64,000 bases of DNA from an uncultured Flavobacteriaceae bacterium (GCA_947497145.1 CANMFQ010000001.1:310001-374000), one strand, 5' to 3'; counted from the stretch's first letter, positions 37,050-44,774 are shown. Translations and numbers: made by a program. Notes: a model not told the origin generated them from the letters alone.

Positions 37050-38003
37050 ATGAAAAAAAACAACATTTTAATTGCCGTACTTCTTGGTTTGGTGTTGCTT
37101 TTTGTAACCACCAACTACTTTAAAAAGAACAGTAGTGCTAGTTTTAAAGCAAACCTAGTAGCATTAGATTCTTCGCAAGTAGATAAGATTTACATTCATT
37201 CACCATTGAAGCAACATACCGAGCCCATAATTATTTCAAGAGAAGCGAATCGTTGGAAAGTTGCACAAGGAAATAGCAAGGCTGATGCTAACCAAAGAGC
37301 AGTTAAAAATGTACTACGCCAATTACAACAACTTAAGGTAGAGCGGTTGGTAGCTAAAACCAAAGATAAATGGAAGGCCTATGAATTAACCGATTCTTTG
37401 GCGCAAAAAGTTGAAGTTTATGAAAAGGGTAGTGGAAAGCGTACCAAGTTGTATTTTGGAAAAACCAACTTTCAGCAGCCTGAAAATGCACAATATGGCC
37501 CTGGGGCTATGAACGGATTTACGTATTTTAGAATGAATGACAACGCAGAAACTTATGTGGTGAAAAGTGAACGCTCAACCGCATTTAATAAAGCGTTTAA
37601 TGCATGGCGAAATCCTGAATTTATCAAATTAGATAAAGAGGTAATAACCCAACTAGAATTTGAAAATGCAGACAGCGGTAATTTTACGGTAGTTAAAAAA
37701 GATTCTGTTTGGACTCTGGGAGAAACACCCGTAGATGCTGCCAAATTAAAACAATATCTCAATGTGCTGCGCCAGCAAAATAGCACACAATTTGCCGATG
37801 ATTTCACTCCAAAAGATGAAGCCGATTATACCCTTACGGTACATGGCGATTCCGCAGCGAATCTACATATAAAAGCCTATAAAGAAACAGAAAATAAGTT
37901 TTTCTTGAATTCTTCCCAACATCCAAACGTTTTTGTGTCTAGTGATTCTACAGGCCTCTTTAAAAGGTTGTTTGTTGCTAAAGAATATTTTTTAAAAAAT
38001 TAA
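37050..38003 (+). CDS. DUF4340 domain protein
   Basis: 317 aa with an N-terminal membrane anchor (ILIAVLLGLVLLFVTTNYF). The body (WKVAQGNSKADANQRAVKNV; LYFGKTNFQQ; DKEVITQLEFENADSG) fits DUF4340, a family that regularly ends GldAFG-like operons. Probably a periplasmic accessory of the transporter; substrate unknown. 46 bp after the GldG-like gene. Confidence 0.85.
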   Translation: MKKNNILIAVLLGLVLLFVTTNYFKKNSSASFKANLVALDSSQVDKIYIHSPLKQHTEPIIISREANRWKVAQGNSKADANQRAVKNVLRQLQQLKVERLVAKTKDKWKAYELTDSLAQKVEVYEKGSGKRTKLYFGKTNFQQPENAQYGPGAMNGFTYFRMNDNAETYVVKSERSTAFNKAFNAWRNPEFIKLDKEVITQLEFENADSGNFTVVKKDSVWTLGETPVDAAKLKQYLNVLRQQNSTQFADDFTPKDEADYTLTVHGDSAANLHIKAYKETENKFFLNSSQHPNVFVSSDSTGLFKRLFVAKEYFLKN

Positions 38004-38095
38004 AATTTTGGGTGTGCTAGGGTTGCCAATAACGCTAGGCATCGTATTAAACCATTTCATTTTTTCAACCTTTTAAGAATATTAAATTTTTTTCT

Positions 38096-39244
38096 ATGAC
38101 AACTGGTAAACACTATCTAAGAACAGCACTATTTGTAGTGACATTTGTATTGTTTTGTAGTGCTGTTGCAAAGGCTGGCAATGGCATAACACTGTATACG
38201 CCGTATACGAATATTTCTGTGCCTCCGGGAGAATCTATTGATTATTCTATCGATGTTAAAAATAGCGGAGGACAACGAAAAACTGTGGGTATTTTACTCT
38301 CAGGTATGCCTGATGGGTGGGATTATACCTTAAAAGCCGGAGGGTATACGGTGCATGAGGTAGCGGTAATGCCAGGGGAAAAGAAAACAATTAAGTTAAC
38401 CATTAATGTGCCTTTGAAAGTAGATAAGGGTAACTACAAGATTAAAGTTATTGGAAAAAATTATGACGTTCTTCCCTTAGAAATTGATGTGTCGGAACAA
38501 GGTACTTTTAAAACCGAATTTACTGCAGACCAAATCAATATGGAGGGGCATTCAAAATCGAATTTCAATTTTAGTACCAAGCTTAAAAATCATACAGGTG
38601 AAAAGCAGGTATATTCATTAATTGCAAATCCGCCCCGAGGCTGGAATGTGGCTTTTAAACCCAATGGCAGACAAGCTACAGCCGTAGAAATACAGCCAGG
38701 AAAAACAACCAATATCTCTGTAGAGGTGAAGCCGTCATCTCAGGCTGTCTCTGGTACGTATAAAATCCCCGTAAGGGCAACTAATAAGTATAGCGACGCT
38801 TCGCTAAACTTGGAGGTAGTTATAAAGGGGTCTTATAACATAGAACTTACCACACCTACAGGTTTGCTGAGCACGAGTATTACCTCAGGAAATGAAAAAC
38901 AAGTTGCCCTTTTGGTAATGAATACGGGGTCTGGAGATTTGAATACGGTTACTTTTAATACTTCAAAACCTAAAGAGTGGGAGGTTAAGGTTGAGCCAGA
39001 TACCATTCCCTTAATAAAGGCTGGCGCTAGTAAAAAGGTATACGCCACCATAAAAGTTGCTGACAAAGCTATACCAGGAGATTATATTACCAAAATTACA
39101 GCACGTACACCAGAAGTATCATCTACAGCGGCAATACGAGTATTGGTAAAAACACCTTTGTTATGGGGTTGGCTAGGTATTTTTATCATTTTAGGTACGT
39201 TATGGGCTATTTATTACCTGTTTAAAAAATACGGCAGACGATAA
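38096..39244 (+). CDS. NEW3-domain membrane protein
   Basis: 382 aa: signal peptide, then repeated NEW3-type beta domains (VPPGESIDYSIDVKNSGGQ; LSGMPDGWDYTLKAGGYTVH; PPRGWNVAFKPNG; VTFNTSKPKEWEVKVEPDTI), then one C-terminal membrane helix and a basic tail (KKYGRR). NEW3 domains bind or present extracytoplasmic ligands. The stop overlaps the next ATG by one base (ATAATGG), so it is coupled to the following ABC genes. Confidence 0.85.
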   Translation: MTTGKHYLRTALFVVTFVLFCSAVAKAGNGITLYTPYTNISVPPGESIDYSIDVKNSGGQRKTVGILLSGMPDGWDYTLKAGGYTVHEVAVMPGEKKTIKLTINVPLKVDKGNYKIKVIGKNYDVLPLEIDVSEQGTFKTEFTADQINMEGHSKSNFNFSTKLKNHTGEKQVYSLIANPPRGWNVAFKPNGRQATAVEIQPGKTTNISVEVKPSSQAVSGTYKIPVRATNKYSDASLNLEVVIKGSYNIELTTPTGLLSTSITSGNEKQVALLVMNTGSGDLNTVTFNTSKPKEWEVKVEPDTIPLIKAGASKKVYATIKVADKAIPGDYITKITARTPEVSSTAAIRVLVKTPLLWGWLGIFIILGTLWAIYYLFKKYGRR

Positions 39245-40218
39245 TGGTAGAAAAGCGCATAGAAATAACAGGATTAACCAAAAAATACGGCGATTATGTA
39301 GCGGTAGATAAGTTAACATTGTCTATTGAAAAAGGCGAAATTTTTGGTTTGTTAGGTCCTAACGGAGCAGGGAAATCAACCACCATTTTAATGCTACTGG
39401 GTTTAACAGAGGTAGATGCTGGAAGTGTAAAAGTTTGTGGCATTGACGCTACACGATATCCACTAGAGGTAAAAAGAAAAGTGGGCTATTTACCCGAAGA
39501 TGTTGGCTTTTACAATGAGTATACAGGGCTTCAAAATTTAATGTATATCGCACAGTTAAATAATATTTTGCCAGATAAGGCCAAAGAAGCTGCCCTAAAA
39601 ATATTGAAGGATGTAGGCTTGTTGGCAGTAAAAGACAAAAAAGTAGAAAGCTACTCAAGAGGTATGCGACAACGGCTGGGCCTTGCTGATGTGTTAATTA
39701 AAAACCCCGATGTTATTATATTAGATGAGCCTACCTTAGGCCTTGACCCCGAGGGCGTACAGAATTTTTTAAAGCTTATTGTTACCCTAAGTAGAAAGAA
39801 AGGAATTACGGTGCTTTTCTCATCACATCACTTGCATCAGATACAGCAGGTTTGTGACCGTGTAGGCATTTTTGTAAAAGGTAAATTATTAGCCGAAGGA
39901 AAAATAAGCTCTTTGGCGCAGCAGTTATTTGGTAAAAACACCTGTACTATTGAAGCTGCCGTAGCACCCATTTCTCAGAAGGAAGAATGCGCAATCAAAC
40001 CTTTGAAGGAGTTAAAGGAAAAGGTAAAACAAATACAAGGTGTTACCGATGTGCTGTTACAAGAAAATCAGTTTACAATAGAAGCAACACGAGATATTGC
40101 TCCTGAGCTATCACAGTTTTTTGTAAATGCAGGTTATGGTCTTCACTATTTGAGTAAAAAAGAATACGGACTAGACGATATTTATCACCAATATTTTCAA
40201 GAACAAAAAAGCATATGA
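39244..40218 (+). CDS. ABC transporter ATP-binding protein
   Basis: 324 aa. Walker A GPNGAGKST, signature YSRGMRQRLGLAD, Walker B VIILDEPTLGLDP and SSHHL switch. The C-terminal ~90 residues (EAAVAPISQKEECAIKPLK) are an extension typical of exporters with ABC-2 permeases. Coupled to the NEW3 protein in front and overlapping the permease by four bases. Confidence 0.92.
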   Translation: MVEKRIEITGLTKKYGDYVAVDKLTLSIEKGEIFGLLGPNGAGKSTTILMLLGLTEVDAGSVKVCGIDATRYPLEVKRKVGYLPEDVGFYNEYTGLQNLMYIAQLNNILPDKAKEAALKILKDVGLLAVKDKKVESYSRGMRQRLGLADVLIKNPDVIILDEPTLGLDPEGVQNFLKLIVTLSRKKGITVLFSSHHLHQIQQVCDRVGIFVKGKLLAEGKISSLAQQLFGKNTCTIEAAVAPISQKEECAIKPLKELKEKVKQIQGVTDVLLQENQFTIEATRDIAPELSQFFVNAGYGLHYLSKKEYGLDDIYHQYFQEQKSI

Positions 40219-41291
40219 ATACCAAACTACACAGTATCGCACTACTAAAGCAGGCTAAAATAAAACAGCCAAATTGGATGGGTTTTGCCCAGTTGTTTAA
40301 TTTTTTTAGAAAACCCAAAAGTATTGACCATGTCAGCTATCCTTTAAACCCATTTAAAGCGATGGTGCAAAAGGAAATTTCTGACCATATTAGAAATTGG
40401 CGTTTTATCATTTTGTTTGTGCTCATTGTGTTAGCATGTATGGGTACCCTGTTTTCTACCCTTACCGATAGTATTAAAACACTGGGTGCTGATAGCGCTG
40501 ACAATACGTTCTTTTTTTTGAATTTATTCACTAAATCTGATGGTACCTTACCTTCCTTTTTTGTTTTTGTAGGGTTTTTGGGGCCTTTGTTTGGTATTAG
40601 CTTGGGGTTTGACGCTATAAGTTCAGAACAGAGTAGGGGCACGTTAAGTCGTGTAATGGCACAGCCTATACCAAGAGATTTTATATTGAATGCCAAGTTT
40701 TTAGCAGGTATTATTGTTATCAGTGTCATGCTTTTTGCGTTGAGCTTTTTGGTGATGGGGGCAGGCTTAGCGGTATTGGGTATACCGCCCAGTGCTGAAG
40801 AGTTTATGCGTATTGTGGTATATACGGTATTGAGTATTGTCTATGTTTCGTTTTGGCTAAACCTTTCTATATTGTTTTCTGTTCGTTTTAAACAGTCGGC
40901 AACATCTGCCTTGTTAGGTATTGCGGTTTGGTTGTTTTTTACCATTTTTTACCCGCTAATAGTGAACCTGATTTTAAAGGGTTTTGAACCTTCGCAATAC
41001 GCAGCACCTAGGGCAATTTTTTTATATAAAAAGTTGAAATTTAATTTGGTGCAAATAATGCCCAACGAGTTGTTTGATGAGATTACGTCAGCTGTTTTGG
41101 TGCCTTCTGTACGAAGTTTAGGCCCTTTAACTATGGAGCAGTTGCAGGGTGCGGTGCCAAGTACATTGTCTTTAGGGCAGAGCTTAATTTTGGTTTGGCC
41201 ACAAATTACTGGGCTACTAGCCTTAACCCTGCTTTGCTTTTTGTTTTCGTATGTAGTTTTTATGAAACGCGAAATACGGTCGAGAGGTTGA
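40215..41291 (+). CDS. ABC-2 type permease
   Basis: 358 aa with about six membrane helices after a ~60-residue basic lead. SLGFDAISSEQSRGTLSRVM is the ABC-2 signature loop. With the ATPase and the NEW3 protein it forms a complete exporter of unknown cargo. Confidence 0.9.
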   Translation: MNTKLHSIALLKQAKIKQPNWMGFAQLFNFFRKPKSIDHVSYPLNPFKAMVQKEISDHIRNWRFIILFVLIVLACMGTLFSTLTDSIKTLGADSADNTFFFLNLFTKSDGTLPSFFVFVGFLGPLFGISLGFDAISSEQSRGTLSRVMAQPIPRDFILNAKFLAGIIVISVMLFALSFLVMGAGLAVLGIPPSAEEFMRIVVYTVLSIVYVSFWLNLSILFSVRFKQSATSALLGIAVWLFFTIFYPLIVNLILKGFEPSQYAAPRAIFLYKKLKFNLVQIMPNELFDEITSAVLVPSVRSLGPLTMEQLQGAVPSTLSLGQSLILVWPQITGLLALTLLCFLFSYVVFMKREIRSRG

Positions 41292-41694
41292 AAGGCGTTG
41301 CTGAAGAATGTTGCTAGGAGGGCTCGCCATTATTTTTAGAACTAAAAAGAGGCCGTTTAAAAGCAATTTAGGCGGTCTTAGTTATTGCAGATTATTTGAG
41401 TGCTATTAATGCATAAATTAATATTTTTAAAAGTACTGTAGGAGGGTAGCTAGAGGTTGCACTTCCTTTATATTACTTTTTCTAAAATACTTAAATCTAT
41501 CTGATTAAAATCGTATTGATGTACGGGATGATTCTTTGGAACTAAATTATCCTAACTGGGTGGGAGAAGGCTTCGTTAATCTTGATTGTTGGTCTTCCAT
41601 GCTACTTTTTGACTCATAACTAAACGGTTACAATCCTTTTCAATTTTAAACAAAAAAAGAAGCTGCCTTTTAAGACAGCCTCTTTACGACTGCA
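41292..41694. other. Intergenic region between convergent genes
   Basis: About 400 bp. I see an imperfect hairpin near 41,350 (GAGGCCGTTT ... AGGCGGTCTT) that could end the ABC operon, and a clear terminator for the slipin gene at 41,651-41,687. Nothing else is recognised. Confidence 0.55.
41651..41687 (-). terminator. Terminator of the slipin gene
   Basis: On the minus strand GAGGCTGTC-TTAAAA-GGCAGCTTC followed by T7. Imperfect but stable stem with a U tract. Confidence 0.75.
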
Positions 41695-42792
41695 CTAGTT
41701 TACAGTAAAAATCTCTTTTAGCTGTTTTACCATGCCGCCGTTACCTGATACGGTAATCTCGCCGATTTTCTCAGCGATTTTTTCAACGTATTCCATCTCC
41801 TTCAACTTGAAGAGCATTTCGTTTTCTTCCATCAATTTTGCCGTATTTAGCAAACTTCTGGTTGAAGCGGTTTCTTCACGTCGAGTTATGATATTCGCTT
41901 GGGCTCTTTTTTGAGCTATTAAAACTTGGTTCATGATATCTTTCATTTCACCAGTTAAAATAACATCGCGAATACCGCAGCTTAATATCGTGACACCCAA
42001 TTGGCTAGCTGCTGTTTCAATTTTTGAAAACACCGCATTAGCAATATTCTCTTTACGTTCTAGCAACTCATCTAAGGTATACGTGCCAATGTATGCACGT
42101 AATGCCAATTGTAAGGCGATATACAATTGTTTTTCATAGTCTTTGTTTTCCAATACGGCTTTTTCAATAGCAACTACACGATACTGAGTATAGAAGTTGA
42201 TACGAATCGCAGCCTTGTCTTTGGTTAATAATTCTTGACCTGAAATTTCCAGTTGTAATTGACGCATATCTACTTTTGCAAGCTTGATAGAGCTGTTATT
42301 ACGCCAAAAATGATAGGTGCCGCTATCTAGCGTTTTTACATAAACGTCATCAATTAAAAGTACCGCTTTTTCATAGGCAGCAACTTCTAAGGTACGCATA
42401 TAACTGCGCAGTTGCACATGACTTAGCATTGCTTTGCTAATCGTTTCAGTGATATAAACTTTGCTCAAATCGACTGAAGTGAACGTATAGTTTTTTAAAC
42501 CTTTCCAAAAAGCGTAAGTACCCGTGGTAAGTACATTTTTTAAGATTCCGTTTTCTATAACTAGGCTCAATTCAGCATCTTTTACTTCAACAATATGTAG
42601 CATTGCTTTGAGCGTTTCATCTTGCAACAAAATTTCTAAAGCTATAGGTGCTACAAAGGCTTTTGCTAGGTCATATTCAATAACAGTATTACCTAATCTT
42701 ACCCAGTGCGTACCCTGGGTGATTACTTTTTGGTAATCACCTCTTTTAAAAATTAAACCTACTTTACCCGTATTGATTCTTACACGTTTCAT
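41695..42792 (-). CDS. Slipin / SPFH-Band 7 domain protein
   Basis: 365 aa. Central region (VDMRQLQLEISGQELLTKDK then AAIRINFYTQYRVV; ALRAYIGTYTLDELLERKE; SQLGVTILSCGIRDVILTG) is the SPFH/Band 7 fold of slipins; the N-terminal ~130 residues are an extra domain with no membrane helix. EEMKDIMNQVLIAQKRAQANI-like and RREETASTRSLLNTAKLMEE mark the C-terminal coiled coil. Slipins organise membrane microdomains or assist proteases. It is single and lies at the end of the tRNA array. Confidence 0.88.
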   Translation of the reverse strand: MKRVRINTGKVGLIFKRGDYQKVITQGTHWVRLGNTVIEYDLAKAFVAPIALEILLQDETLKAMLHIVEVKDAELSLVIENGILKNVLTTGTYAFWKGLKNYTFTSVDLSKVYITETISKAMLSHVQLRSYMRTLEVAAYEKAVLLIDDVYVKTLDSGTYHFWRNNSSIKLAKVDMRQLQLEISGQELLTKDKAAIRINFYTQYRVVAIEKAVLENKDYEKQLYIALQLALRAYIGTYTLDELLERKENIANAVFSKIETAASQLGVTILSCGIRDVILTGEMKDIMNQVLIAQKRAQANIITRREETASTRSLLNTAKLMEENEMLFKLKEMEYVEKIAEKIGEITVSGNGGMVKQLKEIFTVN

Positions 42793-43188
42793 AATTAAAA
42801 AATTTGTGTTCGCTTTTGCGAACGGTTAAACAGTATAGTGCTACAGTTTTTTACAATTGCGGGTACAATTATAAAAGGTACTGTATGTTTTAGTTACTAT
42901 TGAAAAGCAGTCATTGTAGGTCATCTTTCTACTACGGAAATAGTGTTTTTTATTGCGTTAACGTGTCGTTTTGTAGTATGCTGTCTAAAGGGTTTAAATG
43001 ATGTTATTCACTTATTTCCTTCAGAAGGATAACTAAAAAAGTATCCGGTAGGACAATAAAAAAGTCAATATTTCAAGGTAGTTTTAAGATTGTCTCTTTT
43101 TCCACAAGGGTAAAGAAACCAACATACAACTACTGCTTTTGTAATTTATAGCCTAACAGGGCTGTGGTCTTTTTACAAGTGACCTTCT
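42793..43188. other. Region between tRNA array and slipin gene
   Basis: About 400 bp without a gene. On the minus strand, downstream of the last tRNA, there are two small hairpins (GGTC...GACC near 43,170 and AGCC-CTGTTA-GGCT near 43,155) but no U tract, so the 3' end of the array transcript is not clear. Confidence 0.45.
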
Positions 43189-43260
43189 TGTTGAAAATGG
43201 ATTTTGAGTCCATAACCTACATTAAAAGTGTAGTGCTCTACCTAACTGAGCTACCTCACC
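43189..43260 (-). tRNA. tRNA-Lys(TTT), atypical in linear reading
   Basis: GGTGAGG-TA-GCTC...GAGC D arm, anticodon arm CTACA-CTTTTAA-TGTAG (TTT), 3-nt variable loop, T arm ATGGA-CTCAAAA-TCCAT, 3' acceptor TTTCAAC. The D and anticodon arms are perfect, but the acceptor has one mismatch and two wobbles and the T loop is not TTCRANY. The 3' half just upstream (43,264-43,297) pairs better with this 5' half; see the permuted candidate. Confidence 0.6.
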
Positions 43261-43297
43261 AAGGGTGAGAACGGGAATCGAACCCGTGACAGCTACG
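43222..43297 (-). other. Candidate permuted tRNA-Lys (3' half precedes 5' half)
   Basis: On the minus strand: CGTAG-CTGTC-ACGGG-TTCGATT-CCCGT-TCTCACC (3' half, 43297-43264), three-base linker CTT, then GGTGAGG-TA-D arm-CTACA-CTTTTAA (5' half, 43260-43222). The joined halves give a 7-pair acceptor (one wobble), 4/5 anticodon stem, a 5-nt variable loop and a canonical T loop. All arm lengths are normal. This order is that of circularly permuted tRNA genes; a mosaic of decayed neighbours is the alternative. Confidence 0.4.
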
Positions 43298-43373
43298 CCT
43301 GTTGTTCTATCCATTGAACTACGATTGCTAGTTGAATCGATGGGAGTCGAACCCATGACTTACAGACTGGTAA
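43298..43373 (-). other. Second candidate permuted tRNA-like sequence
   Basis: 3' half (43373-43333): TTACCAG-TCTGT-AAGTC-ATGGG-TTCGACT-CCCAT-CGATTCA; linker ACTA; 5' half (43328-43298): GCAATCG-TA-GTTCAATGGATAGAAC-A-ACAGG. Anticodon stem ACAGG/TCTGT is 5/5 with a wobble, D and T stems are perfect, acceptor pairs 5/7. The loop would hold ACC, an unusual anticodon. It abuts the permuted Lys candidate with no spacer. Read linearly, the 5' half continues into a shortened anticodon arm. Confidence 0.35.
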
Positions 43374-43534
43374 TCATTTTTTGGAAAATGATTAAAACCA
43401 TCAAGTCAAGTTGCACATGAAACAGTGATACCTTTCGGCAACGCCTCATACAATAGTGCCTTACAGAAACACCCAACAAGACCTGCTTGATATTGTTATA
43501 TCCGTAGAAACGGAAATATTTTCAATGAACTTTG

Positions 43535-43737
43535 TACCTCTTGCCAGATTCGAACTGGCACTTTCGTCGAAACGAACAGATTGGCTATAAATGCGCTTCC
43601 CTACTTTGATGCTACATCGTTTCGGTGCTTCTGCAAATTCTATTCATTGGCAGGCGCGCCGCCAATAACATCATCCAATCACTCCATGAATTCGTTCTAG
43701 TCTTTTTTCACAGCTCTTCCTTTTAAGCTAAAGAGGC
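43535..43737 (-). ncRNA. tRNA-like RNA with ~130-nt insertion
   Basis: The ends pair as a tRNA acceptor (GCCTCTT at 43737-43731 with AAGAGGT at 43542-43536), with a good D arm (GCTT...GAGC) after the 5' end and a perfect T arm (GCCAG-TTCGAAT-CTGGC) before the 3' end. The anticodon region is replaced by ~130 nt holding a hairpin ATTGGCGGCGCGCCTGCCAAT-type stem (split ATTGGC/GCCAAT), and an 8-bp pair CGAAACGA/TCGTTTCG. No anticodon or tmRNA tag is evident. Confidence 0.45.
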
Positions 43738-43883
43738 ATTTTGTTAATCCTCACAGTACTCTTTATTGCTGTAAGGCATTACTACAAGCAATATTTATAC
43801 GAAGCTTGTTTTTTAATCACACAACAAAATTGATTTGTAACTGCGCAAGTATTCTGCGTAGTTTAAATTTCTTTTGCATTTAG

Positions 43884-43956
43884 TAGGAGTAGCAAGACTC
43901 GAACTCGCATTTCTAGGTTCGTAGCCCAGCGTTCTGTCCAATTGAACTATACTCCT
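43884..43956 (-). tRNA. tRNA-Arg(ACG)
   Basis: Acceptor AGGAGTA/TACTCCT (7/7), D arm GTTC...GAAC, anticodon arm CTGGG-CTACGAA-CCTAG (ACG), T arm GCGAG-TTCGAGT-CTTGC. No encoded CCA. All arms pair. Confidence 0.8.
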
Positions 43957-43963
43957 AAATTTG

Positions 43964-44036
43964 TGGAACAGACAGGACTCGAACCTGTATCTTCGGATTT
44001 TCAATCCGTAGCATTGACCATCTTTGCTACTGTTCC
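43964..44036 (-). tRNA. tRNA-Phe(GAA)
   Basis: Acceptor GGAACAG/CTGTTCC (7/7), D arm GCA...TGC, anticodon loop TTGAAAA (GAA) with one A-A mismatch at the stem base, T arm ACAGG-TTCGAGT-CCTGT. No encoded CCA. Confidence 0.8.
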
Positions 44037-44042
44037 TGTTAG

Positions 44043-44115
44043 GGTGTACTCCGGGATTCGAACCCTGTTTTTCCCATTCACAGTGGGACGCTTTACCACA
44101 TAAGCTAGAGACACC
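44043..44115 (-). tRNA. tRNA-His(GTG), weakened acceptor
   Basis: Anticodon arm TCCCA-CTGTGAA-TGGGA (GTG) and D arm GCTT...AAGC are perfect. It keeps the His-specific G at -1 opposite C73. The acceptor has about two mismatches and the T stem one, so stability is lower than normal. Confidence 0.7.
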
Positions 44116-44120
44116 ATTTG

Positions 44121-44192
44121 AAAACCCGAAAGGATTTGAACCTTTACAACAAGAATCAAAATCTTGTATGCTAACCGTTACATCACGGGTCT
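44121..44192 (-). tRNA. tRNA-Gln(TTG)
   Basis: Acceptor AGACCCG/CGGGTTT (one wobble), D arm ATG...CAT, anticodon arm CAAGA-TTTTGAT-TCTTG (TTG), T arm AAAGG-TTCAAAT-CCTTT. The T loop has A in place of the usual G. Confidence 0.75.
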
Positions 44193-44197
44193 ATTGG

Positions 44198-44269
44198 TAA
44201 GCCTACAAAGAATTGAACTTTTACTTCAGGCTTAGAAATCTTGCGTGCTGTTCATTGCACTATAAGTTT
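44198..44269 (-). tRNA. tRNA-Arg(TCT)-like, degenerate
   Basis: D arm GTGC...GCAC is perfect and the anticodon loop TTTCTAA gives TCT, but the anticodon stem CAAGA/GCCTG pairs only 3/5, the acceptor AAACTTA/TAGGCTT has a mismatch and a wobble, and the T loop is TTCAATT. Probably decayed or a non-decoding tRNA-like RNA. Confidence 0.55.
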
Positions 44270-44272
44270 GTG

Positions 44273-44346
44273 TACCCCACCCAAGATTCGAACTTGAACT
44301 TTAAGGATTTTAAGTCCTTTGCCTCTGCCAATTGGGCTAGTGGGGC
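44273..44346 (-). tRNA. tRNA with Leu(TAA) anticodon, short variable loop
   Basis: Acceptor GCCCCAC/GTGGGGT, D arm GCC...GGC, anticodon arm AAGGA-CTTAAAA-TCCTT (TAA), T arm TCAAG-TTCGAAT-CTTGG. Bacterial tRNA-Leu has a long variable arm; here only five bases lie between anticodon and T stems (AAAGT). Confidence 0.75.
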
Positions 44347-44350
44347 ATTG

Positions 44351-44423
44351 TACAGGGAGAGAGATTCGAACTCTCAGCGTACTGGTTCTAAACCAGCTGC
44401 GTTTACCATTTCGCCATCCCTGC
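44351..44423 (-). tRNA. tRNA with Leu(TAG) anticodon, short variable loop
   Basis: Acceptor GCAGGGA/TCCCTGT, Leu-like D arm GCGAAATGGTAAACGC, anticodon arm GCTGG-TTTAGAA-CCAGT (TAG), variable loop ACGCT, T arm GAGAG-TTCGAAT-CTCTC. It lacks the type II variable arm expected for Leu. Confidence 0.75.
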
Positions 44424-44446
44424 ATGTTGTTCAGGCATTAGTCCTG

Positions 44447-44518
44447 TACGCTGTAGGGGAGTCGAACCCCTGTTTCCTGATAGAAAGTCAGGCGTACTAA
44501 CCATTATACGAACAGCGC
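44447..44518 (-). tRNA. tRNA-Glu(TTC)
   Basis: Acceptor GCGCTGT/ACAGCGT (one wobble), D arm GTA...TAC, anticodon arm CCTGA-CTTTCTA-TCAGG (TTC), T arm AGGGG-TTCGACT-CCCCT. Well formed. Confidence 0.85.
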
Positions 44519-44523
44519 AATAG

Positions 44524-44608
44524 TCTGAGAAGCAGGATTCGAACCTGCAACCTCCCGCGTCCAAGGCGGGTAAACAACTCCCGATAGCTATCGGGATTAT
44601 CTTCTCAG
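44524..44608 (-). tRNA. tRNA-Pro(TGG) with palindrome in place of the D arm
   Basis: Acceptor CTGAGAA/TTCTCAG (7/7), anticodon arm CCCGC-CTTGGAC-GCGGG (TGG), T arm GCAGG-TTCGAAT-CCTGC are perfect. Between acceptor and anticodon arm lies TCCCGATAGCTATCGGGA, a perfect 18-bp palindrome, where the D arm should be. Probably insertion of a repetitive palindrome. Confidence 0.7.
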
Positions 44609-44613
44609 TTTTG

Positions 44614-44686
44614 CAGTACCGACGGGACTCGAACCCGTACCTTCCCGATAGACAGTCGGGTGCTCTAGCCTTTGAACTACGGTACT
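44614..44686 (-). tRNA. tRNA-Asp(GTC)
   Basis: Acceptor AGTACCG/CGGTACT (7/7), D arm GTTC...GAGC, anticodon arm CCCGA-CTGTCTA-TCGGG (GTC), T arm ACGGG-TTCGAGT-CCCGT, discriminator G. Well formed. Confidence 0.85.
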
Positions 44687-44690
44687 AATG

Positions 44691-44774
44691 TGGAAGCAAT
44701 AGGACTCGAACCTACACGCTATATAATAGACCTGATTTACAGTCAGGCGAGCCAACCAATTGCTCAATGCTTCC
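44691..44774 (-). tRNA. tRNA-Tyr(GTA)
   Basis: Acceptor GGAAGCA/TGCTTCC (7/7), D arm GAGC...GCTC, anticodon arm CCTGA-CTGTAAA-TCAGG (GTA), long variable arm as expected for Tyr, T arm GTAGG-TTCGAGT-CCTAT. Well formed, 84 nt. Confidence 0.87.

Noticed and set aside
43374-43534. Hairpin-rich stretch that might be further tRNA genes
   Set aside because: Hairpins exist (AATCATTTT-CCAA-AAAATGATT; TTTCCG-TTTCTA-CGGATA) but no complete set of arms could be assembled.
43535-43737. Idea that the 203-nt tRNA-like RNA is tmRNA
   Set aside because: It has a normal D stem, no Ala G3:U70 pattern, no plausible tag frame ending in Ala-Ala, and is much shorter than tmRNA.
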